From Spirogloea muscicola (taxonomy: Eukaryota; Streptophyta; Zygnematophyceae; Spirogloeales; Spirogloeaceae): DNA of 36,278 nucleotides. The DNA lies in contig WELB01000027.1 of the NCBI GenBank assembly GCA_009602725.1, forward strand, positions 948,790 to 985,067, written 5' to 3'. Made by a program: the position numbers and the translations under genes. Position 1 is the stretch's first letter; each line of letters begins with the position of its first letter. The notes beneath the pieces were generated by a model. The model was not told the DNA's origin and searched no databases. It saw only the letters and a list, made by a program, of their open reading frames with translations. This document shows, piece after piece, positions 1 through 11,700 of this stretch.

Positions 1-10
1 GGGGGGGGGG
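1..10. repeat. Terminal poly-G tract
   Basis: Ten consecutive G open the window. The homologous end of the right arm is also a C/G homopolymer, so this is a genomic feature at which both copies stop rather than random trimming. It is not a recognisable telomere repeat. Confidence 0.8.
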
Positions 11-525
11 TGGTTTCCTTGGGTATGCTGTGCTGGTCTTGCCCGAGCTTGCTGCCGATTTGCTGCATATTGACCTTGACAGATAAGGAGGCGCACAAGG
101 ACATGCAGCGGAAACTCAAGGTGGAGAGAAGTGGGAAGGCATAGGTGGGTAAATGGCATGGGCGAGGTAGGCAAGGTCAAGGTGTCGGTGGTATCGAAGA
201 GTAGAGATGGGGCCCGGAGCACGAGGAGATGGTACATGAGAAGCGATGTACTGGCAAGCCAGATGGTGCAGCCATGGGGGAAAACGTGGGAGGGAAGGGC
301 TAGACTGTCATCTGAAAGCACTGGAGAGGGCGGAGTGGGCTGATGAGCAAATGTATCAAGCATTGTGTCAGTAAGGATGATAATAGATTGTGGAGGTCAG
401 ATGGAACTGATGAGCTGCGCCAAAGAAAATCATGTGCCCTGAAGTTGATATATTTGGTGAGTAGGCGGCACTACGGAGTTATGGCCTTCTTTGCACGAAC
501 TGAACAGGCTTGTCATACTTCACTT

Positions 526-681
526 CGACAAAGCTTTTTCCCTCTCATCTTTACCATCTTTACTTTCCCACTATTTTGTAATATTATTGGGATGATTCCT
601 CACAGTTTTACGCTTTCTAGTCATTTTATTGTAACCCTCGGTCTTTCCCTGTCCATCTTCATTGGAGTTACCGTAGTAGGT
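526..681 (+). pseudogene. atp6: Fragment of mitochondrial ATP synthase subunit a
   Basis: The + strand reads FFPLIFTIFTF, then FCNIIGMIPHSFT, then SHFIVTLGLSLSIFIGV. This is the conserved transmembrane block of ATP synthase F0 subunit a as found in plants and green algae. It is open over about 50 codons with no internal stop. It breaks off after the VVG that normally precedes the proton-channel arginine helix, so the catalytic region is missing. It lies inside a longer nuclear reading frame (343-705) whose upstream part is unrelated sequence. Confidence 0.88.
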
Positions 682-965
682 CATCTAAGCGGAAAATCCT
701 TCTAGAAACAAGCTCTCAGAAACTAGTGACAAACTCTCACTTTGATAGGCGAGTAGTGAAAGCATGGCAATATGTGCAGCTTACCCGTACTAAATATACG
801 CTCTTCTGTTAGAATACCTATATCACCTATTCAGGTCTATATGATAACGTTTTAAGATTCCAAACTCAGAAATTGAGAAGTAGATGGCGCGATTGGCTCG
901 ATAGCACGATGGCTTGATGGCGCGATGGCGCGCTTCGAACATCATATTAGGATGATGACCTTTTT

Positions 966-1168
966 GTCCACCCCACCAATAGATAGAAACAAGTAAGAGC
1001 AGCTAAACCACATCTACAAAATGCCAGAACCAAGCTGCTGCTTCTTAACCAAAATGATGTTTCTTGGTAAAGCGACCCATATATTGGCGCAAACAACATA
1101 TGGTTAAAAGAATTGTGCCTATGATAACGTGAAAGCCTGTAGCTTAAGAAATGTAGAGCCATAAATAC
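966..1168 (-). pseudogene. cox3: Decayed 3' end of mitochondrial cytochrome c oxidase subunit III
   Basis: Read on the - strand, the C-terminal COX3 motifs appear in order: a GSTF-like start, [37 protein letters not shown], and the final SIYWWGG. A frame break precedes FHVII. In-frame TAA and TAG sit where Phe (after HHFG) and Trp (after VDVV) are expected. Surviving tryptophans are TGG, consistent with a standard mitochondrial code. It cannot encode a working subunit. Confidence 0.9.
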
Positions 1169-1710
1169 ATAACAGGGTAAAGATTGTAATACTACTGCAG
1201 TGTCGAAAGTGCTCAGGAGGCTTGGGTCGTCACTAGGTGCCGAGGGCGGATGAGCAAGACAACGCACAAGACATGGGTGACGGCTGGTACAGATGGAAAG
1301 GGCGGTGATGGAAGCCGGGGACCTTTGCGGGAGACAGGACGCACAGATATCGAACAAGCAGACATATTTATGTGTAACATTGTGCCCTGCGAAGTATGGG
1401 CTGGCCTCTCATAGCCATCATCTTACATTGCACAGCCTGTTTCTCTTTTTCTCTGTATACACTTGGCTCGCGTTCACAGCCGCCCTTGACATCAGCAGCC
1501 GCGCTCTCTTCTTGATCTGCGTACATTCGCTCAATCGCTGGAGGGCCAGGAGCGCAGAAATGAAGGATAGGACAATGGATGATACACTCTTCCAACAGAG
1601 GGCGACGGCTGTGATTGGCCAGCCCAGAAAGAATATGGAACTCCAAAGCGGCCGGAGAGGGCGGGCCAGGGGACCAAGTGAATGTGAACCAAGCTCCTAA
1701 GAGAGAGACA

Positions 1711-1989
1711 CTCCTCCGTCGTTCTTGCGACGTCGAGTTTCGGCCTGTTTGCAGCGAGCTCAGGCTAATGCCTTGCATCAGAAAGCTGGGCGAGCTCTAG
1801 TTGGTGACAGAAGGGCTTCGTACCTGACATCTAGTATTCATGCATCGGTTAGCGACCTTTATGTTTTGACCCGTGGATTTTGAGCGGGTCAACCTGCTGT
1901 AGGTTATGTAGATATTTAGATGTGCTTGCTTGCCTTTGTACTTGGCCATTGGCCTATGTTTGTTTCAAATACACGAAATTTTCTCCTCC
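1711..1989. mobile_element. 265-bp insertion flanked by CTCCTCC direct repeats
   Basis: In the left arm, CTCCTCC at 1711-1717 is repeated at 1983-1989 with 265 bp between. The right arm has a single CTCCTCC and no insert. That is the signature of an insertion with a 7-bp target-site duplication. The insert has no long ORF and no evident terminal inverted repeat. It could be a SINE-like or other non-autonomous element; family unknown. Confidence 0.6.
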
Positions 1990-2170
1990 GGTAGAGGGCG
2001 ATGGCTGTGATTGGCCAGCCCAGAAAAAGGAAATGAACGAAGTTCTAAGGGGCCAGAAAGCGCCAAAGCACACTCAGATTACTCTTCCAGTAGAGGGCGA
2101 TGGCTGTAAGTGGCCAGCCCAGAGCAGAAAATTGAATGAACGAAGTTCGAAAAGGCCGCATACAGCGACA

Positions 2171-2531
2171 AACTGGCCACTGGGTGCTCATACTCCCTGT
2201 TGAGCAGCCACAGGTCGGAGCACGTAGTCTCTGGGGAGCGGGTCCCCTGGCTATAGCGAGAGGCTGCAGCCAAAGCGCGACGGGCACGCCGATGGAACGC
2301 GCGTGCCATTAAACGCTGCAGCGGTACTGACAAGCGCATGCGATACACCTGGGCGAGCGAGCCTGCCGCTTTGAATGCGGCCTGCTCCCCGTGGTGACAT
2401 CGGGACACAGCAGTCCACGACTAAATCTGACCGAGTGGCCACTGGGTGGTCAATATCCCCGGTTGAGCAGCCGCAGCTCAGAGAAAGTAGTGTCCGAGTA
2501 GCGGGTGCCTCTCTATAGCCAGAAGCTGCAG
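2171..2531. repeat. Pair of about 97-bp direct repeats
   Basis: Segments near 2171-2268 and 2434-2531 share the same order of motifs: GTGGCCACTGGGTG, TTGAGCAGCC, AGCGGGT and ending GCTGCAG. They are about 263 bp apart and roughly 80 percent alike. Both copies are kept in the right arm (about 34545-34870, reverse orientation). The intervening part belongs to a repeat found again near 19060 and 24340. Confidence 0.6.
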
Positions 2532-3231
2532 AGGGCAAGCAGCTCTTCCAATTTACGGCAGTGGCTGTAAGAGGCAGCTCAATAGACATTACAGGTCTGA
2601 GATGGGCTGGATGGCGTAAGAAGCAGGATACTGTTGTCAAAGACGTGAGCAAGAGGCGCTCAATAACCTCTAATTAGCAAGTGCAACCGAGACTAACTGG
2701 AGGGTGGAAAAGCGTCGCCCCTGGCGGAACCGGGAGCGAGAGTTGGAAAAGCGAGACCGAGTGCGGAAGGCAGGCACAGGCACGGGTGAAAGCCGCTTAG
2801 CGCCTCCTCTGGCCCCTTGGAACTGTGTTCTCTGGGCTGGCCAATCGCAGCCATGGCGCTCGGCTGGCAGAGTCGTTCCGCGAAGGCGCGTGCTGCGATG
2901 CCGCTGGCCGGCCAGGTGAGGCGCAGGCCGGGCCGAGGCCCAGCTTTCCACGCGCGGGGGGCGCCGGCCGCCAGGGGGGCGGCGCCTGCTGAGGGGCGGC
3001 GGGGCGCCGGGCGCGCCGCCGCCCCTTCTTGGGGGGGGGAAAAAGGCTTCCTCTGGCCCCCTTCTCGTTCTTTATTCATTCTTATTTGGGCTGGCTTGTC
3101 CAGCCCCTATCCTCAATGGGCGAGCCCTTTCTTCTTGACAAAGGAGAAGATGAATGAGTGAGGAGAGCCACCACTTGTCTGCCTGCGCCCCGGCTTTCCT
3201 CGTCACAGCCCACCTACACCTACTCTGTACT

Positions 3232-3232
3232 N
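3232..3232. other. Single N: assembly gap that removed RAMP4 exon 1
   Basis: A lone N sits between sequence matching right-arm position about 33890 and sequence matching about 33650. The right arm has roughly 240 bp of extremely GC-rich DNA here, including poly-G, GCC triplets and the RAMP4 start codon. The gap is therefore larger than one base and hides the start exon. Confidence 0.85.
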
Positions 3233-3295
3233 CCCCGCGGCACTCCCCGCAGCCAGCGCCTCACCCCGCCTGCCGCGCGTGCTGTGCCCGTGCAG

Positions 3296-3691
3296 ACGAC
3301 CTCGAAGCGCCTCGCGGACCGCAAGACCGCCAAGTTCCACAAGAACGTGTTCCGGCGGGGCGCCGTGCCGGAGACTATGCAGAAGAAGGAGACCAAGTAC
3401 CCGGTGGCGCCCTGGGTCATTGGCCTCTTCGTCTTCGTCGTCGTCGGCTCTGGTACGCCCTGCCCTCACCGCCTCTCCCACACGGCACCCGTCCTCGTCC
3501 TCTCTTTCCCTCCCTTGCCGCTGGCCCCTGGCTGCCCTTGCTGGTAAGCGTCTTGCCGATGTTCTTTTACTTCAGTCTACGGTTGTCACTTGTTGGCTTA
3601 GGGCCTGGGCCTGACCAGTATACGTCTGTTCTGTTCTTTGTCAGCTCTGGTGCAGATCATCCGGACGGCTCAGGCCCCTGTTGTGGGTTAG
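3296..3691 (+). CDS. RAMP4: Stress-associated ER protein RAMP4/SERP1 (left copy, start exon missing)
   Basis: RAMP4 is a small tail-anchored ER membrane protein that associates with the Sec61 translocon and stabilises membrane proteins under stress. Exons seen here are 3296-3452 and 3645-3691. With the missing one-codon ATG exon they give 68 residues, the family's usual length (about 66-68). The N-terminal TTSKRLADRK signature, the NVFRRGAVPET segment and YPVAPWVIGLFVFVVVG membrane anchor followed by ALVQIIRTA are all present. Phases agree: exon 2 ends after one base of Ala and exon 3 completes it. The start exon falls in the gap at 3232 and is visible only in the right copy. Relative to that copy it has Met for Ile (residue 29) and Ala for Thr near the C terminus. 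It converges on RIF1. Confidence 0.93.
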
Positions 3692-5779
3692 CTTGCTTAC
3701 GAGCAATGCGGGTGCAGATACGCCAATCTTGCTAATGTCAGTAGACAATAGGAGAAGCTCCTGAGGGGCTGCTCGTGTGCTAAATTCGATAGACCGTCGG
3801 AGAAGCTCCGGTGTACTGCCCGTATGGACTGGAGCATAGGTTTCTAGCTACAGAGCTCTGCAGTCAGCTGAGGGCACAGCATTAGCCCCTGGACACAAAC
3901 CTCTCCTATTTGACGAGGCGACTGTGGCATTTCACAGGTGTGTCCGTAAGTTGTTGTATGTTACATGCAATATTGGTCCTGCAAAGTCCATGATTGCAAC
4001 TTTTATCACTGTAACTATCTTGCAATACAGGAGGTATTGCAGTTGCTTCGAGGACGTCATTTGTATCTACAATCTTGCTGCATCTAAACAGTGACGATGT
4101 GCAAGGAGGTTCAGGTTGACAACGGTTTGAGAAATTAGGGTTTTGAGCAGTCGAAGTCCAGCACTGACCTGCCAGAGTAGCAACCTCAATCAGGAACACG
4201 CAAAGTTGTTGCAAGACAGGCCAAGTTGAATGCTCTGATGGTGATATGATTGTTGTGATGGCTATCTCGATTGTGCAAGCAAGCAAGGTGGTTAGGGTTG
4301 CACGTGTACTAATCTGACCAGCAGAAAAGCCCAACAAAATTGCATTTATGACTTGCAAGCATGTTTGACCTCTTTCCAATGGCAGAGCACAGCCAACATA
4401 GGGGTGACTGATCAGATCTTATATCTGTTAAATGTGATCTATTACTTGGTTGAAGTCTCCTGCTCAGTCAATGACTGCCCTTAGCTCTAAGGCCAATTCT
4501 GGTGGTACCCACAGTACCATCTTGCACATTCGACAATCCAAATAACATGCATTTGACATTTGAGCAAAGACATGTGGCATGACACGAAACAATTAGTAGC
4601 GGCAGCTTTAGCCTGTCGCTCTTGACTCGGAAACCAATACTCTTCATGACTGATCACCTCAAGGATGCGCCGCCCAACATAACCACGTCACATAAGCCCC
4701 TCTCACCTGTTGCTTTCATTGGCCAATGTGAAGTTGGTGCTAATAATGTCGTAAGGCAGAGGAACATACAGGCTACAGCTCTTGCAGCAGAGCAACCTCG
4801 TATGTTACCCTAGTAATCTCCTGTGCACAACTCCTTGAGGTTCTGGTCCTGCTAGCTGGGGAAGGTAGGTCAGACTTCAAGCGCAGCATGTGACTGCTGT
4901 GACCCTGCCTAGTGACTTGCAAAGCCCTGCTGCAGCATCTACACTGAGAAGGATAGGCATTTCAAACGAGATGGGATTGAAGAAGAGCCCCTGCATTTAT
5001 GCACCACCATGTGGCCATCATCTGGAGTGTTACTTGTGACCGAGAAAGTACAACTCAATGAGGTCCCATCTACATATAGTGCTGATCCGCATGTGCTGCG
5101 CACAACACATCCAACTCAGCCACACATTGACTTTGGCATTCCCTGTACATCACAGCCCGGACGTCCATTGCTCACATATTACTGCCGATTTTCAACACTC
5201 GCCTGACATAGATCCCTCTGTAAAAGAAGATGCGAAAACTGGCTCGTCCAGCAACCACTCAAAAGCCAACCAGCTTGTATCTCAACAGACAAACTGCGAA
5301 TCCGTCTGCACGTCCTTAGAACGGCATAAGGCTGTGGTCAGTCCTCACCTTGGTTTGCTCTGTGCTGTAAGACGCTTCCAGCTTCTTAACCTTGTGTTGG
5401 ATTGTTGCACCAAAACAAATTGCTGCATGCATATTCCTGCTTGTGAGTATTCCTGCTTGTGAGCTGCTCGTCAAGCCTTCAGGGCACTGCAGCTCCAATG
5501 CATCAAGGAAATTGTCCTGCATGACTTGCAGCTTTGGCGAGTGCTCCACTTCGAAATTTGATTCATAGACTCAGTAAGACTTTGCGCATCTCCTGTATGC
5601 AAGATCAGCAACTTCAGTGTGAGATTCAGCGATCAGCCTGTGGCCGCTTGGCACCCCAAACACTGTGCAGTTGAATGTTATCCATCGAGCTAGAGGAACT
5701 TCATTGACCAGCAAGTCTAAGAAAACATTAAAAGTACAAGCATTGTTTGCTGGTAAGTAAGCTGAACGCTTGCAGAATG
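3692..5779 (-). other. RAMP4 3' region and uncertain RIF1 3' exons
   Basis: No gene is firmly supported here. Just past the RAMP4 stop there are two small stem-loops of the form GGAGAAGCTCC, about 45 bp apart (near 3752 and 3798); the first is kept in the right arm. Further in, several - strand reading frames (for example near 3906-4379 and 5316-5549) have partners in the right arm. They may be weakly conserved C-terminal RIF1 exons or 3' UTR. The frames differ by stops and indels between arms, so I do not call exons. Confidence 0.4.
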
Positions 5780-8700
5780 CCATTCCTAAGGGGAGTCTTG
5801 TACGTGACTGGGCTTGCAAATAAACAGAGAAAGGCACTTGACCTTGAGATCATCTTCCTCCCATGGCTGATGTTGCTCGTGTTGCCCTAGCACGCGCAAA
5901 GTCTGCCTTCGTGTCGAAGTGGTTTCACTACTCCAAGACGTGCTCAAGGCCACTTTCTCGACATAAGATTGTACCACTGGCTCTGCTCTGGCACATACTT
6001 CGGCTGTTGATGCAAGGACTGTGGATATGGTTGATCATTGGAGCCTCATATCATTGATTGCTCCTCTCAGAGGTGCATGGGATGTTAGTATGCTGATCCC
6101 AATCTGGCAACCAGGTGTAGCCCATCCCTTTCTATAGCCACAGTTCAGGTGATAGGGGAGGCAGGGAACTTTGGTTGCGGATGCACAGCAGATGCATACA
6201 TGCACCTCACTGAAGTTACCCCTTGCTTGCTACCCCCTGGAAATTCGCGGACTGCATGTTGCAGCCTGCCGTTGCTTGCTCGAGCTCCAAATGTATCATT
6301 CCAGAAAGCAAGGCTGCAACCAGAGATAGAATACATGATGTTGTTGTCTTGCAATCATGTGGTTGGCTTGTACGATCATCATCATGAGATCTTCATCATT
6401 CAGGGCAAGAAGAAAAGACGCTACCTGTGATTGGATATTCTTTTGTCCTTGTGTAGTATAGCAGCTGTGAGCAGAGGTGCTAGTGCTTGAAGAAGCAAGC
6501 AGTCATATGCCAGTTGAGGTTTGCATCGTTGAAGGCAGGAGAAAAGTGCACTCAGCAGTACATCTAGCTGCAGCAGGGTTTGATTGCAACCCAGTCTCAT
6601 AGCTTGGATGTCAGAGGAAAGCCATCTCGTAATTGAGCTCCCAGTGGACTGCAAGAAAGCCAGTGATTCATGAAACAAATAGGAAACAAATATGAAACAA
6701 ATATAGGTGTCTGCACTGTCTAAGTACAAATGTACATGTACACTGATTCGGTCTAGAATCTGTCTAGACACTTGTTCACAGTCCCAAGTACTTGAATCTT
6801 CCACTACCCCTTTCTGGTTACAAAACAAGGTTGTGCTGACAGGACAGTCACCTTGAGGAATATCAATGCGTCATTTTGTGTCAAGATGCGATTGCTAAGG
6901 GGAGCCAAGGGTGCCATGACTCTGAAGTGAGAAATGACACAGGTAAGTGTTAGCCGAAAATCAACAGCCAGCATCCAGATCATCAAGCTTCCTACTTGGT
7001 CAAAGTGTGCCAAGCAGCTCAGCAGAAGGTGAACATTCTTCCTCAAACTGCACCTTGTCACAATTTGCATGAGCGGAACTTGCACATCTGACTTGCTGGT
7101 TCTGCACAGGTGGCAGAGAGAATCTAAAAGTCTGCACGACACAAAACTAGTGAGTGATTGCCACAGTAAATCCTCTCAGCACAGCAAGGGGAGTGATGAT
7201 GAGGCAGGGTCAAGCAGCGTAGAGCACTGCAGGAGCAACCCAATGACGAGGAACGACTAGTCAATTTGATTGGCGCAGACTAGTGGGTCTCCATTGCAGA
7301 TTGAAAATGGGAACTGGGCTTCAGTCAGGAATGCCTGCCAGTGTGAAAATGAATGTCCTTACCTTCCAGCAATATGTAAGTGGCCGGAGATGTAGTTGAA
7401 GTCCTTCATGTCATCTCCTATTTCCTTGCTGCAATGTCTGATCAAAGGTGGGCCAGAAGCTTGCCCCAACAGACTACCAGTCATCTGGCGCCGCTTCCTA
7501 CTCCGTTTCAGATGTTGTTGTGTTGGACTTATACACAGGTCTATTTCTGCTGCAATATGTGCAACGATTTCTGCCAGCAGATATATGAATGAAGGGCTGG
7601 GTGACTTGTCTGACGGGCATCCCACAAAGTTGAGCTCAGATAATCTGTAAGATAGGAACCCGATGAAAGTATTGGGGTGAGAGCCAATTGTAAGTGCCAC
7701 CTGATTGACAATGATGAAGAGTTTGTTCCAGGATAAGCTGATTGCTAAGATCTGGTCTGGGAGCTCGAGGCTTGAGCAGATCCTCGCACCATCACCCCGG
7801 CACATCAACATGGGGTGAAGTAGGAAGTCCGTCAAGGCCTGCCAAGTAAGTCTAGGCTGACCACTGCACATTGCTTGGTCATTCTCCTCTTCTATTCCCC
7901 TGCACAGGTGCTCGGCTAGGACCTCCCATACTCCCAGAAGGAGGCTCTGCCGCAAGCGGCAGGCCTCAGTGCAATGCAGCTGCCTGCCACTTGCATCAAA
8001 GAGGCAGCTTTTGTCAGCAAGAAGATGGCGACAGCAACCAACTCTTCCGCCCTGCTGCCTGCTGTAGGCACCAAGAATGTGAAGAGCATCATGAAGCCGT
8101 AAAGTGCACACAGCGAGGAGCTCCTCGAGCTTCTTCAAATGCCTGTCCACGTGTCTCTGGCTCATTGGCGTGCTGAATGCAAGTCTTGACCACAATGTGC
8201 AGATGTATGCAGTGGGTGCAAGGTCAACTTCCGCTATGTGGCAACCCTGCAAGATATCTTGGATGTCACTCGCCGGACTTGGGGCTCTCTTCACCATATT
8301 TGCTGCACTTGATCTATCCAGCAGTACATCACCATTATTGTCGACTGTATTTGCTGTTTTAATATTGTAGAGACTGGAGGCCAAAGTGAGCGGCTGCACG
8401 CTTTCTAACAGGACTCTGGCCAGTTGCCAGGCCAAGTCAATGTCTTTCTCGATGCCTCCACCATCTGCTTCCAGGACAAGGCTAGTAGCTACCTCTTGCA
8501 TATTCTTCTTAACGATGGCTAATCGCCTTCTGGTGAACCTGCACCTCGTAGGGAAAGAAGAGATGCGCAATTTTGACATGTGTAAGTAAACAAGTCACAT
8601 AAGAACACCGGCACCGACCACCTCATTGCACTATCTCTGTCAGTCAGCCGCTTGCTCATCAGGATTAGTCTGCGCACTGTACCTTATCAGAGTATGCACG

Positions 8701-11700
8701 GCTGCCACGTGCTCTGTTGAAGGTTGGACCGCTCCACCATAAAAGCCCTCCACACATCTTACAACCTTTGTCCAAAGTAGTACTATGGACAAATAGCAGG
8801 GAGGGAGATCACCGTGGCACAAGGTACTTGATGAGCTCTCTGGCTCCATGGTACTATTTGACTTGATTGAGCTTGCTGTGCTGCTGTGCACTTTATTGAT
8901 TGAGAGTTTATGTAGCATGAGCTTATTAACGAGGTTGAGAGTTGCATCCAAGTCAAGTAGGGTCCAGGGCTTCCACTTGAAGGGCCATGGCTGCAAAGGA
9001 AGAGATGTGACTGGCCTACTCTTGCCCAAGAATCGCCACCAGATCCTGCAAGGGTCATGCGCTGTACTGCCTGCTCGATCACAAGAAGGGACCATGTAAG
9101 CAACTATCTGCTACAGCTATTTGCATGGGAAGAAGCAATGGACATTGCATACGACTTGATATATTGCACAAGTGAAAGTCTGATGTGATTCCAGCAACAC
9201 AAGAAAGGTTTGTCACTACTACCACCCACCAGCTTCTGACAAAAGCGTCATGGAGTGCCAAAACAGAATGCACGAGAATGCCCATAGGCTGCTGCCTACC
9301 GCTCGTGGCCCCTTCTCAAATATCTGGCGGGTACATGGCGAACATGAAGCGACTTGACACAGCTGTGTCTTCTTATCTACCTCCACTTGTCATGGCTATT
9401 CCATTGTCAATCTGGCATGCAATCACTACAGGGCAGTGCATGCAGGTGCAGCTAACTCAGACCACGTCTAGGATGTTAACAACAATCAAAGAGGTACTGC
9501 AGGGCGCAGCTGCCTGTTTTTGCTGCCTGACAAGCCCAGGTCAAGGATGTAAGCGAAGAGGCCTACCAGGTCCAGCATAGGCAGGACAGCAGTGCTGAAA
9601 AGAGGTGCAGTTGAATCGGCCCAGCGACTAAGCCTGTGCATGAGGAGCACCCAGAGCTGGACGCAGGAGCTTCTGATAAGCTCAACCTTTTCACAACTCA
9701 TGATGCTTAACAGCGGCCTCACAAGGAGTGCAACCCGCTTCTTAGAAGGAACGTTGCAGCTTGAAATGTGAATCCATCCCGCCTCATTAGCAGTTAATAC
9801 AGTTCCTGAGCTGACAGCTATGGCATTTGGGGCGCTGATGGATTCAGCAGGGAGCAGGCTGGTGATGAGGGCCTTCCAAGCCACCTGAAACCATGAAGAT
9901 GGACATGTCTTATCAGGTCATGCAAGAGCGTTGGGTGATTGAAGCAAGGAGGCACATTGACAGCCCTGCTTCTTACCTGCAAAGTGGCATGGCGCACTTC
10001 GGCTGAAGCTGCTGCAAATGAGATTTCTGGTAGCTTCAGAAAGTTGTTGATCAACATACGTTTGTCTGTCAGCAATCCTCCAGATAACTGCACAAGCCAG
10101 GCCCAGCCGTGCAGACTTGGAATAATTGCATCAAATCTGGCCACGTGCACAAGGGTGTCACTCAACCTCCTTCGAACTACGTCTTCCACCACTGCCTGCA
10201 GGAGCAGCAAGCATGTCAGCTGGTGGGCGCTGGACTTAAATCAAATAAGATACACAGATCTCTTAGCAAGCAGCCCATTGAGTAGCTGACTCTCATGCAT
10301 GCCTAAGTGAATTGTTCGATAAACTGACATCATGGAGTGAATTCGCAAGCATGTGTTTCCGAGTACAATCTCTTGCCCACTTTCACAGATTGTACTCGCC
10401 CAGCACGAGGTAATTTCCGTGGTCTGCAGACCTGGGAGAGCGCAGCACTTGCAGGAAGCAGGAGATGGCGTGTCCTGCGAAGAACTTTCGCAGCTTGCTC
10501 TCTCCACTTTTTCTTGTCGTGTAGAAGCCTTCGGACCAGTGCAGGCACCCAAAGGCAGCTGATATTTTTCATGTCCTCCCTCTCCTGGACTGCCAGAGCA
10601 TCTATGGCCTGCAATGGACGGTAGTGGTGGTACAGGATAGATGTAAGTCATAAGCTGTTTGCCACTACGGTTTTGCATGACCAGCTGCACAGAGGAAGCC
10701 AGAGAGCTGCAAGTTCTTTGAGACATTTGCAAGGCCGCGAGGATGATGCTGCACCTTCATGGCCTCGAATGAAAGTGCACCTGACCCCTGGGGGTCATCA
10801 AGGATTTGCACACTGGTTGCCACTAGCTGCTGCAGTAATGGTCTGACAGCAGCGCTTGGCAGTCTTTGGTGAGACATGAGCCATAGGCCCAACAAGCGGC
10901 AATTCTGCATACAACATAGCCCAAGAAGATGTGCAGCTTTGAGAAACTGACTGCAAGGGCATGATACCACGTACTATAAGTGTATATAATCCTAGTAGGA
11001 GCAACAAGAGGCGTACTCGTAATATCATCGAAGAGCACAAGAGAGAGCTTTTGTGTAATGACTGACTGGTGCCGCGCTTGAATTGATGGTGCCGGCAACC
11101 GTTGTCAATATAGTTTGAGCAACCTCCACTGGTCACAAGCAATGGCAAGGTATCAGCTCACTTGTAGCTATGTTTGGGCTGCCACTGCTGCTGCTGCTCT
11201 ATTTTTGTCATCTTCAGTGTTCGGCCCTTCAGGTAGTACAGGATCATCTTGTACTACCTGAGGAGCGTGACGTCACTTGTCCTGCGATCAGGTAGAGGCA
11301 GTTGAGCTGCAGCCAAGGGGGACCTCTGATTAAGCTTACCTGAGATTTTCTGAGCATAAGTCGAGCAGGAGACGAAGAAGCCCAAGGCTTTCATGGCGAC
11401 AGTGGAGCTGCACACGTATCAACAGATTGTCAAGTCGTCGCACACGCGAAGTATTGCCGGCAGGACTGGGGATCATGGCATCTACCCATTGTCTAGTAGA
11501 TGAGGAGGTGAGTGGGAGGTGAGGAGTGAGTGGGAAGCTGGACAGCCTGCTTGCTCATGCAGCATGAACAGATAGAACAGAAAAGTATGAATGGATCGGA
11601 AAAGAAGGCAGTAGTGCCAGTTGATAGGGAGCGTTGGTCAAGGAACACGCAGAGGTCATATTTTCACAACGCACAGGTCTCCATCTTGCAGATTGATGTC

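Larger units (their letters stand above)
519..1172. pseudogene. Nuclear insert of mitochondrial DNA (NUMT) with atp6 and cox3 pieces
   Basis: About 650 bp are present here but absent at the same site in the right arm, where the flanking sequence runs on without it (near 35760-35800). The segment holds a piece of atp6 on the + strand and a decayed piece of cox3 on the - strand, separated by about 280 bp I cannot assign. Base composition is more AT-rich than the surroundings. Two mitochondrial genes in opposite orientation, with stops and frame breaks, in an intron-bearing nuclear region indicate a NUMT rather than a functional locus. Confidence 0.9.
1590..2560. repeat. Cluster of short dispersed repeats upstream of RAMP4
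   Basis: The block contains several copies of a module that opens with GGCTGTGATTGGCCAGCCCA and usually ends in GGGGCCAGAAAGCGC. Copies start near 1606, 1999 and 2098, with further partial forms. The core GGCTG..CCAGCC is an inverted repeat and includes a reverse CCAAT box (ATTGG). The same cluster is retained in the right arm (about 34500-35190), so it predates the split of the arms. No gene is supported in 1173-3230. Confidence 0.75.

Noticed and set aside
1-10. Telomere or terminal hairpin of a linear plasmid
   Set aside because: The ends are plain G/C homopolymer without a telomere-type unit, and gene content is ordinary nuclear; contig ends at a homopolymer explain it better.
343-705. 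A complete 120-codon + strand protein gene
   Set aside because: Only the second half is meaningful (atp6 membrane block); the first half is unrelated flank, and the frame spans a NUMT junction. Treated as pseudogene.
966-1168. Functional cox3 using a variant genetic code
   Set aside because: TAA and TAG stand at Phe and Trp positions and there is a frame break; no known single reassignment repairs this.
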